This document shows positions 19,455-31,520 of a stretch of 64,000 nt of DNA, one piece after another. Numbering within the stretch: position 1 is the first letter of the stretch; each line of letters starts with the position of its first letter. A program made the position numbers and the translations under genes. The stretch lies in NCBI GenBank assembly GCA_022410635.1, contig JAJVDF010000381.1:1011630-1075629 (forward strand), in the 5' to 3' direction. This stretch comes from Tretioscincus oriximinensis. Taxonomy: Eukaryota; Chordata; Lepidosauria; Squamata; Gymnophthalmidae. The notes beneath the pieces were generated by a model. It did no database searches and was not told the DNA's origin. It saw only the letters and a list, made by a program, of their open reading frames with translations.

Positions 19455-19578
19455 TGAGGGTTTTGACTTCTTCTGCTTGAAACTGTTGGGCCCCTGTGTG
19501 AGACAGACTGCTGGACTAGATGGGCTTTATTGGGCCCCATTCAGCAGGGTTCATCTTATGTTCTTGTGTTCTTANGCA
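19455..19578 (+). mobile_element. CR1 LINE 3' end, short
   Basis: GACTGCTGGACTAGATGGGC then CATCTTATGTTCTTGTGTTC. Confidence 0.75.
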
Positions 19579-19629
19579 TTCACTATTTTGTCTAGTTTGT
19601 CTGAATAATTTATTTCAGTACTAAAGAAA

Positions 19630-19950
19630 ATATAGAACACTTGGGCTCTAGGAACATCTAGGGCTCTTTAGCCTTGAAATATGGCATTTAAGAAGTGATT
19701 TCATTGGGGGATAAAATTTATGCATGGGATGAAGTTATTGGGTAGAGAAAAAAATATTTTCTCTCACATACAACATCAGGACCAGAAGGCATTCCTTGAA
19801 GCTAATGGGCCGATAAATTAGGACAAACAAGCATACGTTGTTTTTTTTACCTAGAATGTCACTGATCGATGGAATTGCTTCCGAAAGAGGTGGTGATAAC
19901 TAGCAGCCTAGATAGTTTTAAGACAAGATTAGGCAAATTTATGGAGGCCT
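19630..19950 (+). mobile_element. CR1 LINE ORF2 end and 3' UTR
   Basis: Decayed frame for 'GLFSLE.WHLRSDFIG' followed by the motif for 'FLEANGPIN.GQTS', TGGAATTGCTTCCGAAAGAG and TAGATAGTTTTAAGACAAGA. Confidence 0.7.
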
Positions 19951-19959
19951 AAAATGGAT

Positions 19960-20200
19960 TTAGTGTTTTTAACATGGCCATTGGTTGAAGAAATAGCTAT
20001 CCCTTCCCCACTTTCAGGCACTGTTCCAAAGTGTTAATTTTGTGCTCTTGCTTTTATGTTATTTATTTATTTATTTATTTAATTTATTTATTTATACTTA
20101 TACCCCACCCTATATCTGAAGGTCTCATGGCGGCCTTTTATCATTTTGGGTACGGGGCGGGCTATGACTATAAATGATGAATAATAAATAAAACAAGGAC
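19960..20200 (+). mobile_element. L2 LINE 3' end with nested inverse tail
   Basis: AACATGGCCATTGGTTGAAG to TTTGGGTACGGGGCGGGCTA and an ATAAATAAA end. A minus-strand tail (ATTTATTTATACTTATACCC, about 20055-20137) is inserted. Confidence 0.65.
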
Positions 20201-20216
20201 AATATTTTAAAAAAGA

Positions 20217-20515
20217 AATATCCATGTTAGTCTGAGTTCAATAATATTTGCCAGGGGGTCTCACAGCACTTTAGGGATTAACAAAAAATATATAATGAGC
20301 TTTCATCAACACGGCTACTTCTTCAGCTATTGTGGAGTCCTCAGATGCTTTGAAGTCCAGCAAGGGAGTCTTTTAGCACTGTAGAGACTAACAAAATAGG
20401 AAGGTAGCATGAGCTTTTGTAGACAAATCTTCTTCAGATGCTATATCCAGATTATCTGAAGAAGTGGACTTGTTTAGAAAAGCTTATGTTNCCTCCCTTT
20501 TTCTTGTTAGTCTCT
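20217..20515 (-). mobile_element. Penelope-like element end fragments
   Basis: ATATCCATGTTAGTCTGAGT, AGCACTTTAGGGATTAACAA, then inverted ATCTGAAGAAGTGGACTTGT...AAAAGCTTATG. The same inverted-end arrangement as the copy at 15536. Confidence 0.6.
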
Positions 20516-20524
20516 TAAGGTCCC

Positions 20525-20918
20525 CTGAAAATAAGATCTACCCTGAAAATAAACCCTATCATGATTTTTGAGCATGCTCAGAATGTAAGCCCTACTCCAA
20601 AAATAAGCCCTGGTTGCAGTTCATTAAAAAAATCAATTTAATTCATGCCTAGGCAGCAACAACAAGAGAGGGAAGAGAGAAAGTAGTACTGGAAGTGGGA
20701 GGGGATCAGAGGTAGAAGGGGAGAAGCACCAGGTATGAGGAGCCAGGGGAAGAAAGAAAAGAAGGAAAAAGGAAGGAAAAAATAATAAAGATTTTGATTA
20801 TTTTGTTCAAGAACAAATGTAGTTTGTTGTTCATGGAAAAATAAGACACTCCCTGAAAATTAGCCTTAACCCATCTTTTGGAGCAAAAATTAATATAAGA
20901 TCTTGTCTTTTGGGAAGT
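20525..20918. mobile_element. MITE with CCTGAAAATAAG ends
   Basis: Left end CCCTGAAAATAAGATCTACC; right side AAGACACTCCCTGAAAATTA, TTTTGGAGCAAAAATTAATA and TAAGATCTTGTCTTTTGGGA. Imperfect inverted ends and a purine-rich centre. No coding sequence. Confidence 0.6.
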
Positions 20919-21254
20919 TAAGTTTTTTTTTTAAGTTCAAAAAAAAACATTCGCAATCACATCTAAACTTCCTCAAGTTTCCATACTGCTCCTACACGTT
21001 GTCTAGTAACCTTANCACAGCCCCGTAAGACACTGCTGCATTTGCCATACTACAATTCCTCGCTTTCTCTGCGAGCTGAGAGTCAATTAACGTTTACATG
21101 TAGCTTTGAAGTCTCGCGAGATTTGCCGTGTTCACATTATTTTCCTTCACATTACATCACACTAAACTTTCAGATTTTAGAAATGTCCTCTGTTGAATTG
21201 CACAAACTGTGGTGGCTAGAAATTCCATGACAGTGGGCCTTTTTAGCTGAGCAT

Positions 21255-21547
21255 TCATGGTAGCTAACAGCTTGGATGGTTTCAAGACAGGACTAGACAG
21301 GTTTATGGACACCAAGGGTATAAATGGCTACTAGGATGGATGTCTGGATGTTACCTCCGGGATGGAGCAACAGGCAGGACTCCTGAAATACCATTTGCAG
21401 GGAATCACGAACAGGTGCATGTTTTGCTTTCCTCTGTTCGGACTGCCCAGGTGCATCTGGTGGGCCTCTGTGTGACACCGAATGCTGGACTAGATGGACT
21501 GTGGCCTGATCCAGTATGGCTCTTCTTATGTTCTTATGTTCTTATGA
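21255..21547 (+). mobile_element. CR1 LINE 3' end, well preserved
   Basis: TAACAGCTTGGATGGTTTCA through GGAGCAACAGGCAGGACTCC to TATGGCTCTTCTTATGTTCT with three TTCTTATG repeats, the diagnostic terminus of this subfamily. Confidence 0.9.
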
Positions 21548-22349
21548 CCTCTTGGCACAGATTGAAGGTGATATTGTTTGCACCTCGTTAAAAATCATGA
21601 GTGGGGATGAATCCTAAGGCGCTACAAGACCTCCTTAATGAGTTTTTTTAGAANGACAAGAAACATTTCAATACATTATTTTATAAGTCTGCCATGTGTC
21701 TGGAAAAGCCACCGTAGACTTTGCCGTTGTATTGCCATGGCAGTGTGCTGATCATTGAAAACCCAGAAACACAGCTGGTGATTCCAGGTAGGAACTTGCT
21801 CAGCAAAGGAATGTGGACTCTTAGCGCCATTGCTTCCATATCATTTGATTTTTTTAGCCTACCCACTCACCTAAACATCTTCAGGTGACAATCTTGTTCC
21901 AGCATTAGGGCACTAGAGGATATGAGGAGTTTCTTGGAAGCTTGCATTGTTAAAATGTTACTGATGGTGGCCGTGTGCTGTGGGTTCCTGCCACGGTGTT
22001 TGCTTTAATTATCCAGCTCATTATGCATGTGACTTACTTCCCTCCATAAGCGTGTTTAGAATTTTACTGACATTGCTCTTGGGCTGGAATGTAGTGTGGT
22101 GCTGTATGTGACTTCTAAGCCAGCCTGCATGTGGCTTCTGAGCAGTTTTCACCCTCAGATACATTTTGACATCTTCATCAGCCATTGGGTAGTAGCATGG
22201 TTGGCTTATTTCTTAAGGACATCTTTGATCTTAACAGGAGTGGCTGCAATTTAGTGGTTTAGAACTATGCTGTACAGATCTTTCTCAGAAACATATATTA
22301 GCCAAACGTTTATGTACCAGCCCATCTTTGTTGGACATCATCTGTATGT

Positions 22350-23050
22350 GGTATTGAGATGTCCCCCAGCTTGCTTCATGTAAACAGCAAAAATGTGGGC
22401 AGAACAGGGCACATATTGGCTAAGGGCACACAGGGTACATACTGCCCCTGGGAGGTACATATCTTGCCTTCCAGGGGCAGTCGGGGCAGTCTGGGAACTG
22501 TAGTCCGCAGGGCAGGGCCCCATGCAGACTGGGCAGAAGAGACTGTTTAGATTACAGGTAGGGCATGAATGGTGCTGTCGCTAAAAACTGGTCTTTCAAC
22601 TGAGAGATCTGGTTTCGAGGCCCTGTATCAGCTGTGGAGAGGGGTGATTGCCCTCTATTGGCTTTCAGCTCTAGCCAATGCAGATTTGCAATCTACTTTT
22701 CAGTTAGATAAAAGTCTCCACTATTAACCTAGTTGGGAAGACAGAATGGATGTAAGCCTCCAGTTGAAAATTAACCTTGTAAGCCACTCTGAGTCCTTCC
22801 TTCTTATATACCTTCCAGCAGNCCCCACTGCCAGTACAACAACAACATTATTTCATTTTTTTGTACATTTGTGTTGCTTTGGACTGCTGGGCATCCAAGC
22901 GTTTATAATATGCACTTGTCATCATGAAAAACACTGTAGAAAAGCAGGCAGAAACACAACTTATCATAAAACAGGAAACAGGAATTCTGTCAGGAATAAG
23001 ACAAACAGGAAACCTGCAGTTCGGTATTGTGTACATCTGGCACCCCATCT
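22350..23050 (-). mobile_element. Dispersed repeat 'A' split by a SINE
   Basis: Inverse repeat A in two parts: 22350-22560 (CAGCAAAAATGTGGGCAGAA, GGGCCCCATGCAGACTGGGC) and 22840-23050 (GGGCATCCAAGCGTTTATAA, AGAAAAGCAGGCAGAAACAC). The SINE at 22566-22806 lies between the parts. Confidence 0.6.
22566..22806 (+). mobile_element. tRNA-derived SINE (nested)
   Basis: Starts near ATGAATGGTGCTGTCGCTAA, B-box-like TGGTTTCGAGGCCC, then TGTAAGCCTCCAGTTGAAAA and CTTGTAAGCCACTCTGAGTC. Family of 12508. Confidence 0.7.
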
Positions 23051-23077
23051 ATAAATTATGATCAGCCATTAGTTCTT

Positions 23078-23362
23078 TTTTCCTCAGTTGCTAAGGAATC
23101 CGTCTCTCAGCTGGGAGACGTGGTTTCGAAACCCTGTGTTGGGCATGGGGAGGGGTGAGCACCTTCCACTGGCCTGTAGCTCTAGCCAACCCAGCTATTT
23201 GAAAGCTAGAATTGCAAGAAATTGCAACTGACTGCAAGTAGATACATGGGAACCACCAAAGCCTGATGGGGAAGATAGAATGCCAGCCTTTGCGCAAAAA
23301 TACCCTTGAAAGCCGCTTTGAGTCCCTTTGAAAGGTGAGAAAAGGGGGAATAAGAACCGAGT
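23078..23362 (+). mobile_element. tRNA-derived SINE, full length
   Basis: GTTGCTAAGGAATCCGTCTC, GGTTTCGAAACC (23122-23133), GGAGGGGTGAGCACCTTCCA, GCCGCTTTGAGTCCCTTTGA and a GTGAGAAAAGGGGGAATAAG end. Confidence 0.8.
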
Positions 23363-23399
23363 TTGTCCAAATAATGGATCCCGATTGGTTCAAATTGAC

Positions 23400-24240
23400 C
23401 TTGGAGCCTGTCCTACANTGAGGTCACCTTCCTTCCTTCCTCCTCCTACAGCCAACAGAGCTGCCCAATAGTGTATTTTTAATAACTTAGATGATTAAAA
23501 CTTCTGCTTTAATACAGAAACGTTTTTGAACTTAAGTTTAGTGTCACATTTTTATTTAATTTCCTTCATGCAGAGGAAGTAGAAATGTTCCCCATAAATC
23601 TGGGTCTCATCAATCATGTTGATAATTAGAATTTTTATTTTCTTTCACCAATAAAAANGAACTGTTAATCAATTCAAAGCTTGCAGTCCTATTTCATGTA
23701 CTTTTTCCAATAGCTTTATTAAAAATTAAACATTCTATTCATTTTCTCCTCATGTTAGGTTCACAAAAATAATAAGTTGGTTGCAGTTATGTTTCAGTGC
23801 TCAGTCCATTTATGGCATTTACGAATTGCCTTCTCTGTTATTGGTTTAGTGATAAGAGTTAGATAGAGCGAGTTAATTTGCTCCTGAAGTGAGAAACCAA
23901 GGCCTTCTCTTGGCACTCAAATGCCAAGTCTTGTGAAAGTCCATTGAAATGAATGTGGCTTTCTCCCAGGTGCCATGTATTGGTTTGTAGATTTGGGATA
24001 ATGATTGATAGGGAATTTGCTCTAGCTAGGGCCCTGAGCTGAAAGCGAACAGTATATGTGAATAGAAAGGGCTGTAGTTCAGTTATTTCTGTGTATCTGC
24101 TGTGGAAAATGCATAGAGTACATGACTGGAGTAGTCATAGATAAAGCAAGCAGAGAATCGTTGGTTCACTTCTCAGCATTTCCCCAATGGCAAAACCACT
24201 TCTTTAACCCTGCCAACAAAACTGCATAAATATATAATGT
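23400..24240. other. No feature recognised
   Basis: AT-rich intron without a nameable element, apart from a short second-family SINE echo near 24170-24230 (AACCCTGCCAACAAAACTGC). Confidence 0.35.
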
Positions 24241-24425
24241 ATAAACATATGTATAATATATATTACATTGTTATTATATACACATATACGTATACATATG
24301 TGTATATACTGTATTTTTTGATATCCAAGGTGCACTTTCTTTCCCCTAAAAGTGGGTGAAAATGTTTGTGCATCAATTTTGCAATTTTTTTGAAAAGTTC
24401 CTAAGATTGATGTTTATCTTTTATA
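24230..24425. repeat. AT microsatellite and MITE left end
   Basis: Alternating TA/CA tract (24230-24308), then TACTGTATTTTTTGATATCC and AAGGTGCACTTTC, a terminal motif of a common short DNA transposon. A related piece lies at 55663-55860. Confidence 0.5.
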
Positions 24426-24429
24426 TGTT

Positions 24430-24992
24430 CAGTTGAATGCTACTGAAGTGCTGGTCGATGACCGTCATAAATTATTCATTCATTCATATGGTCCGAGTGT
24501 GGCAAAATTCCCCCCAAATGTAGAAATACAAGAAATCTCTAATATTAATGTACCGATTACCCCAGTATTTTGGATCTTTGATGGTTTAGATGGGTTAAAT
24601 ATTCCGTTTCATGTTGTTTATTTTGTTAAATATTCAATTTACATGGGACACCTGGTAATCGTCAAGGGGTGGAAAGACTTCTCTACGTAGACTATAAGGG
24701 AATGGTTTTCCTATGTATTACGTTTTATGAAATTTGATTTAATTTTTGAAAAAAGATCTAGATGTANAGGTGTACAACTTACATACTCAGGGCAGACAAA
24801 ATGGCAAGTATTGATTACTTATGCATTGTCTCAACAAGATCAGTGGGTGTATGATACTGTTATCTCTTATATGGAACTGATTTTTTTTNCATAAATATCT
24901 CTTTTCCTTCCTATGGGGGGAGGGTGTAGTGTGTGGGACAGCGGGTTGTAAATTTTTCTCGAAAATAAAAAATATTTTAAAAAAGAAAGAAA
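24430..24992 (+). mobile_element. L1 LINE, truncated ORF2 C-terminus and tail
   Basis: Frame 24433-24690 ends with a pattern like L1 ORF2 C-termini: 'PITPVFWIFDGLDGLNIP' then 'VKYSIYMGHLVIVKGWKD'. It is followed by broken frames and the tail TTTTTCTCGAAAATAAAAAA ending in A-rich sequence. Non-functional 5'-truncated copy. L1 assignment is from the pattern of the C-terminus and tail. Confidence 0.6.
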
Positions 24993-25424
24993 TTAAGATT
25001 TAAGGATACACCCAAGGGACCGAATATGTCAGTGCCATTTCTGAGAAGTGTTTTGCAACCATAAGAACATTTTTTCCCACAAACTGAGCGGCTTCAGAGT
25101 CAGTGTCTATTAATGTATCAGTTTGGGAATTGAAAGGGCAACAAGCAGTTTTTAATTTATGAATAGGATGACTACCCTGGAGCCGGTGTGCTCTTAATTA
25201 TAACCTTTTAACTATTTTGACTGATTAGAAAGTTTGCATTAAATTTTAATTATAAAAATTATTAAACACATGTGAAGGTTATCTTAGGCGCAGTATAGTT
25301 ATCTGACGTAGTATTGATGAATGTGGCCTACCACTATTCCGAATCGGAGGGCTAATGATACAGATTTAAACCAATTTGCCAATTTTCCCATGCAAAAGAT
25401 GACAGCGCTTCTTAAAATGGATTT

Positions 25425-25857
25425 TTATGGATGTACATCTCAAGCACACAACACTAGGACTAGGGGACCTTCCATGAAACTGATGGGCAGAAGAGTGAGG
25501 ACAGACAAAGGAAAGTATTTTTTCACCCAGAGGGTCATCGGCCTGTGGAATTTACTTCCAGAAGAGGTGGTGGTACCTAGCAGCCTGGATAGCTTCAAGA
25601 CAGNATTAGTCAAGTTCATGGAAGCCAAGGGTATAAACAGCTGCTAGGATGGATGTCTAGATACTGCCTTTGAGATGGAGCAACAGGCAGGATTCCTGAA
25701 ATTCCTTTTGNAGGGTGTCGAGAACAGGTGAAGATTTTGCCTCCTTCTGTTCCAGACTGCCCAAGTACAATTGGTGGGCCTCTGAGACAGAGGCTGGACT
25801 ACATGGGCTCTGGCTCTATTCAGCAGGGCCCCTCTAGTGGTCTTACATTCTTATGTA
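25425..25857 (+). mobile_element. CR1 LINE ORF2 end and 3' UTR, well preserved
   Basis: The frame 25321-25647 ends with the CR1 ORF2 terminus: MKLMGRRVRTDKGKYFFTQR then VIGLWNLLPEEVVVP and SLDSFKT. The 3' UTR continues to GGCCCCTCTAGTGGTCTTAC and a TTCTTATG end. Confidence 0.85.
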
Positions 25858-25859
25858 CA

Positions 25860-26320
25860 TAAAGAGGCAAAAAATGAGAAGAGGAAGTTGTTTGGCATCA
25901 GTGCGCCTGCTTTAATGGCTGGGTTCTGACATGCCTCATTAAAAAGGAAATTCTAACAAGGATAGAGTTAATACTAGCTTGAACTGACAGGTGACTTCAC
26001 ATCATATAAAATAATTATTTGCCTATGGAAGGCATGAAGCCAAGTTTGGCATGACTTAACTTTTTGCAAATCATTTCTCCCTTCCCTTAAGCATTGCTCN
26101 GGTGGGCTTATAATTGTATATAGTACCAGCAATAGCCATAATTTCAATTGCAAACACCACTTCTTATAAAAGGCGTTTACTTTTAGAAGATGTCATATAA
26201 TACAGTGCTACCATGGTGTGGAGGGTTACCTTTAGGTGTTTAGGCGTGTAGCCTTTTAACAGGCAGTTGCTGGGGCTCTCATGTGAGATGAAAAACCAGA
26301 TTCAGTAAGCCATCTAGCTA
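25860..26320. other. No feature recognised
   Basis: Intronic sequence with one N (26100). No element supported. Confidence 0.3.
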
Positions 26321-26321
26321 A

Positions 26322-27125
26322 TATATACAATCCTAGAGTTGGAAGGGACCTCCAGGGTCATGGGCCCAACCCCTGCTTAATGCAGGATTCATTGAATCAT
26401 CTCAGANAAATGGCTATCCAGCCTCTGTTTGGAGATTTCCATTGAAGGGAAACTAATCCCCTCCTGTGGCAATGGATTCTGGTTGACCAAAAATATTGGT
26501 TGCTCTATATTTTTGCTCTATACTGGTTGGCCACCCTTACTATCAGAATGGTTTTTTTCCTCCTGCAATCTAATCTTTACTTCCGTTTTCATCCCATTAC
26601 TTTTAGTCCTTCTATGTGCCAATGGGAACAGGGCTGATCCCTGAATGTATGTTTTCACCCAGAGGGTCATCGGCCAGTGGAATTTTCTTCCAGAAGAGGT
26701 GCTGGTATATAGCATCCCGGATAGCTTAAGACATGTACATAAACACCAATGGCTACAGGACGGACCTTTTGATCCTCCCTCCTGGGAGGAGCAGCAGGCA
26801 GGAATCCTGAAATGTCATTTGCAGGGAATCTAGAACAGGTGAAGATTTTGCCTTCTTCTGTTTGACACTGTCCAGCCTTCTGTCTCTGTATGAGACAGAA
26901 GGCTGGACTAGATGGGCTCCATCCCCATTCAGCAGAGTTCCTCTTAGGTTCTTACATTCTCTAGTCTTCTCTTTTGTAGGATCAACACCCCTCAATCTCA
27001 TAGGACATGGTTTCTCACTTTGTAAATTCCTTTTAAACTTTCTCCAGTTTCTCACTGTCTTTTATAAATTTAGTTGCGCAGAATTGAACACTGGATTCTA
27101 GATGTGGTCTGATACGTTTTTTCAA
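26322..27125 (-). mobile_element. Avian-type CR1, interrupted by another CR1
   Basis: Minus strand: CCTAGAGTTGGAAGGGACCT, AACCCCTGCTTAATGCAGGA and ATTTCCATTGAAGGGAAACT are the avian-like CR1 3' region. The ORF2 end reappears at 26960-27125 (CAGAATTGAACACTGGATTC). A plus-strand CR1 tail (26640-26960) is inserted between. Confidence 0.7.
26640..26962 (+). mobile_element. CR1 LINE 3' end (nested)
   Basis: CCCAGAGGGTCATCGGCCAG, GGAATTTTCTTCCAGAAGAG and AGACAGAAGGCTGGACTAGA, ending CTCTTAGGTTCTTACATTCT. Confidence 0.8.
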
Positions 27126-27129
27126 CTGG

Positions 27130-27635
27130 CAACAATTTGAACATTAATTCTCTTGTATTAAACAGTAGCTCTTTGCAATGACAGGTAATGCACTTTGTTT
27201 ATAAGCCTTGTTACGGGTCATGGAATTTATTTTTCTGAAGCTTTTTCAAAAATTCCATGAAGAAATGGACTTAGGCAGGCAATTAATTTTTTTTAAATAG
27301 TCCTTTAAATCTTTTTTTTAAGTCAGAAGCTTTTGTGTGTCATTAGCCTTATGTCTGCTTTGCTGTGCGCGAGTTTTCCTGTGTAGCAATTAATTTAGCC
27401 GAAGCTAGTAGCTTTTCTGATAATGTATCTTTCAAATGGCCAATTAATCCTCCGCAGTGCTTTCTAGTGATTCAGTTTCAGTTTGACCTCTGGTGGGGGA
27501 ACATTTAAAGCTAGGCATAAGTGTCAATTGGTCTGATAAACATAATGAAAAGCTCATCTTTTGTGTATCACACTGGAAAGAAGCAAGGGCCTTTTATCAG
27601 GCAGCTTCAGACATGTAGTAACTAGGAACATAAAA
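27130..27635. other. No feature recognised
   Basis: T-rich intronic sequence without a supported feature. Confidence 0.3.
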
Positions 27636-27639
27636 GAAA

Positions 27640-30290
27640 CATAGGAACATAAGAAGAGCCATACTGGATCAGGNCACATCCCATCTAGTCCAGCATTCTG
27701 TCTCACACAGACGCCCACCAGATGCACCTGGGCACTCTGAACAGAGGAAAACAAAATATGTTCCTGTTCATGACTCCCAGAGGCAACATCCAGACATCCA
27801 TCCTAGTACCCATTTATACCTTTGGTGTCCATAAACCTGTCTAGTCCTGTCTTGAAACTATCCAAGCTGTTAGGTACCACTAACTCTTCAGGAAGTAAAT
27901 TTCCTCTGGGTNAAAAAATACTTTCCTTTGTCTGTTCTTACTTTTCTACCCATCAGTTTTAATGCGTACCGTCCGATCCTAGTGTTGTGTGATAGAGAAA
28001 ACATTTTCACACTATCCATCCCATGCATGATTTTGTACACTTCAATCAGATCACCTGTCAAGCGTCGCCTTTCAAGGCTGAAGAGGCCCAGACATTGCAG
28101 CTTGACTTCATAAGGGAGGTGCTCCAGACCCTTGATCATTCTTGTTGCCCTTTTCTGCACCTTCTCTAGTTGCACAATAGCCCTCTTGAGATGTGGTGAC
28201 CAGAATTGAACACAGGATTCCAAATGAGGCCTCACCACAGATTTATAAAGAGGCAAAACAACATTTGCTGACTTGTTTTCGATTCCTTTCCTAATTATCT
28301 CCAACATGGAATTTGCCTTTTTTGCTGCTGTTGCACACTGGGTTGACATCTTCATCGAATAGTCCACCAATACCCCAAGATCTTTTTCTTGCTCGGTCAC
28401 AGAAATCTTGGTTCCCATCAGGCGGTAGGAGTAATTGGGGTTCTTTGACCCAATGTGCATGACCTTGCACTTGCTTAAATTGAAGTGCATTTGCCACTTT
28501 GATGCCCACTCACCCAATTTCAATAGATCACTTACAATCTTTTTCAGTTTTCACTACCCTGAACAGTTAAGTGTCGTCAGCAAACCTGGCTATTTCACTA
28601 GTTACCTCGACATCCAGATCGTTTATAAATATATTGAAAAGCAATGGTCCCAGTACAGACCCCTGGGGTACCCCACTTCTTACCTCTTTCCACTCAGAGA
28701 ACTGTCCATTTATTACTACCCTCTGTTTTCTATCTATTAGCCAGTTTCTAATCCAGGACAAAGTCTGTCCTCTTATACCATGAGTGTGGAGCTTTTTTTA
28801 GGAGCCTTTGATGAGGGACTTTATCAAAAGCCTTCTGAAAATCTAGATAGACAATATCAATTGGATCCTTGATTTACCTTTGCAGAAGCCAAGCTGAGTT
28901 TCATTCAGCAATGCATGCTTCCCCATGTGTTTAGTAATTCTGTCCTTAATTCTGGTTTCCAACACTTTACCTGGAACTGATGTTAAACTGACAGGTCTAT
29001 AATTTCTGGGATCACCCCGGGATCCTTTTTGAAGATTGGTGTTACGTTATCTACCCTCCAATCTACTAGTACTATGTCTGATCTTAAGGAAAGATTAAAT
29101 ATTTTGGTTAGAAGTTCAGCAATTTCATATTTGAATGTGAATGCCGTCTGGCCCTGGGGATTTATTAATGTTCAGCTTATTAAGGCTAGCAAGGACCTCC
29201 TCCCTTGTTATCTCTATCCAGTTTAATTCCTTTGGTGTTTTTCCTGAGAAGACTAAATCTGTTGCGGATAAATTCCCTCTGTCTTCTTCAGTGAAAANTG
29301 AAGCAAAAAATTCATTTAACCTCTCTGCAATCTCCACATCCTCCTTGATTATGCTCTTTTGTCCATTGCTATCTAGTGGTCTGACTGCTTTCCTGGTAGG
29401 ATGCTTATTTCTGATGTATTTGAAAAAGTCCTTATTATTTATTTTAATATTCTTTACAGTGTTTTTCTTCGCATCCCTTTCTACCACCTTGCATTTGGTT
29501 TGCCACCGTTTGTGCTCCCTTCTGTTCTCCTCACTAGGATAAGCCTTCCACTTTTAAAATGAGTTTCTCTTCATTCTAATGACTTCCCTTACTGCAGAGG
29601 TATGCCATANGGGTGTCTTCTTGGACTTATTTATTTTATTTATTTAAAAGATTTTTACCCCGCCCTTCCCCCCGAAGGTGTCCAGGGCGGCTTACAAAAA
29701 TTTAAAAAATTCGGGTCGCCATGACCTTCACAAGATTAAAACCCTTCCTTCTCTTGGGAATGCATTTTATTTGAGCTTCCAATATTGTGTTTGCAAACAA
29801 TGTCCACGCTTTTTGAAGGGACTGGACTTTTATCACGTTCCCTTTTAATTTTCTTTTTACCATTTTCCTCATTTTGGGAAAATTTCCTCTGTGAAAGTTG
29901 AAGGTTTCTGCGTTAGAACTGCTTGACATTTTTCTATCCATGTTCAAGTTTAAAGTTATTGTATTGTGGTCATTGTTTCCTATGGGATCAGTTACAGTTA
30001 CATTTTGTATCAGGTCCTGTTCATTACCTAGGACTAAATCCAGGATTCCCTTGCCCTGGTTGGTTCTAAAACCACCTGCTCTGTGAAGCAATCGGTTAGC
30101 ATGTCTAAGAATTTTATTTCTTTTTTGTGAGTTGAACAAGAGTTTGCCCAATCAATGTGTGGATAGTTGAAGTCTCCCATTATTACTACCCTTCCCTTGG
30201 CATGACTGTGATTTCCTTGGAACGAGAAGAAAATTTCAAAACTCACCTCTCCTCTTTCATCAAATTTGATTATAGTCAGTCTGTTCCTAG
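27640..30290 (-). mobile_element. CR1 LINE, 2.6-kb copy with EN and RT remnants
   Basis: Longest element in the window, reading right to left. The endonuclease part has GDFNYPHIDW (about 30160-30190) and ARESWILDLVLG. Next come a linker, RT segments with 'LNKLNINKSPGPDG' (about 29130-29190), SGVPQGSVLGPLLFNIFIND and FADDT (28565-28580), and the C-terminal domain LNLSKCKVMHIG-like, GVLVDYSMKMS, CVQFWSPHLKRAIVQLEKVQ and LFSLERRRLTGDLIEVYKIM (27888-28523). The 3' end with CATAAGAAGAGCCATACTGG lies at about 27645. Frames are interrupted by stops, deletions (about 50 bp near 28870) and Ns, and by a nested tail insertion at 29625-29700. Inactive. Confidence 0.9.
29622..29705 (-). mobile_element. 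L2-type tail inserted in CR1
   Basis: TTATTTATTTAAAAGATTTT, TTTACCCCGCCCTTCCC and AGGGCGGCTTACAAAA split the CR1 open segments. Confidence 0.6.
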
Positions 30291-30292
30291 AA

Positions 30293-30425
30293 CAGGGATG
30301 GGGAAACTTTGGGAGCAAATTTAGTATTTGTAATTTCAGTTGGGGCATAGCCCTGCCCCAGGACCCACCCCTGCCCCTTACCTAGACTCAGGAGGCTTTA
30401 CCCAGGCCCCNCCCCAGGTCCAAAA
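30293..30425. repeat. C-rich unclassified repeat
   Basis: GGATGGGGAAACTTTGGG then CCCTGCCCCAGGACCCACCC. Similar composition and words occur at 54510-54700 and 63660-63930. Confidence 0.4.
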
Positions 30426-31265
30426 AAAGAGCAAATTTTCATTCAATTCTCCATGGTTTAACTTCTTAATTACGGTATCTGCAAATTCACAATTAATTCA
30501 GTGCAACGGAGGCAAACTGTGCTATATTAGAGTTCTAATATGATGAATGTGGCTGCTTAACCTTTTATGAGGCAGGTGATGTTAGCTGATATGGGTGATG
30601 TTGCAATCATCAACCGATTTTCCAAGTTAGCATTCGTAAGTTTTGAAAAGAAATATTCGCAAGGGTGAGTTGTTCCAAACAGCAATGCATATTTCAACCC
30701 ATGTCTCCTCCAAGGTGGAAATATACTTTTTTATATAATTGCACCTGAGATGCATGCCTCTATCCTCCAATGTTGGCCCCCAAGCACCTATATTTTCCCT
30801 CCAAGTTGAGGAAAAGCTGCTCATTCGTGTTGTGTTAGCTTTGAGTTAAGGTTGTAGTTTTATGAAAAACTATTTTCCAGAATTAACTGGGAAAACTTAA
30901 ATAACTGCGACATGAAACTTTGTGAATCTCAGACCCCACCTTTGGGTCTGGAAAGCCTTTTTTATTTTAAAAACTTGGAGGATTGTTGCTGTTTTTGTGA
31001 CGGGTTCTTGGCTGATTCTCCTGAGGTTCCAACATTCCACTCCCACATTCCATACCAAGCCCAGTGGAATGCTGGCTGTTGTCCAGGAGCATCTGCAGAA
31101 TCGTCATTGGGTTTTGACAGTGTTGAGGTTTTTTCCTAGGGAGAATTAAGTTAGATTTAAAAAAATATATTTCTCATTTCATTCCCTACTGATTTTTAAG
31201 GTTTGGTGTATGGGCATTGAGCTACTTTGTCTATCCTATTCTTTTACTTGTGTTAAAGAAAGAAA
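30426..31265. other. No feature recognised
   Basis: AT-rich intronic sequence; no feature supported. Confidence 0.3.
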
Positions 31266-31269
31266 GCAA

Positions 31270-31520
31270 TTGCTCTAAGCATAGTGTTGGTAGGGACTTC
31301 CAACTTGGCTCCAATCTCTTGCTCTGTGTCATCCACTAGAGAACTCACCTGGTTGATCCCCCTTATTGCCAGAACATTTTTTTTGTCAATCTAATCTGTA
31401 TTCCTTTCCTTGTGGTTCCATCCCATTGCATATAATCCTTCCATATGCCACCATGTACCTTCCATATCTCTCTGCTTTGTGATATCCCTTCAAATGTTTG
31501 TAAATAGTTAATTGTTGCTC
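31270..31520 (-). mobile_element. Avian-type CR1 remnant
   Basis: GTTGGTAGGGACTTCCAACT, CCAGAACATTTTTTTTGTCA and TGGTTCCATCCCATTGCATA align in order with the interior of the copy at 26322-26640. Highly diverged. Confidence 0.5.

Noticed and set aside
23084..23140. tRNA gene candidate from A and B box words
   Set aside because: It is the head of a repeated SINE with a long body; no intact cloverleaf or terminator directly after it.
24433..24690. 85-codon frame considered as a host exon
   Set aside because: The C-terminal pattern and A-rich tail fit a truncated L1 ORF2.
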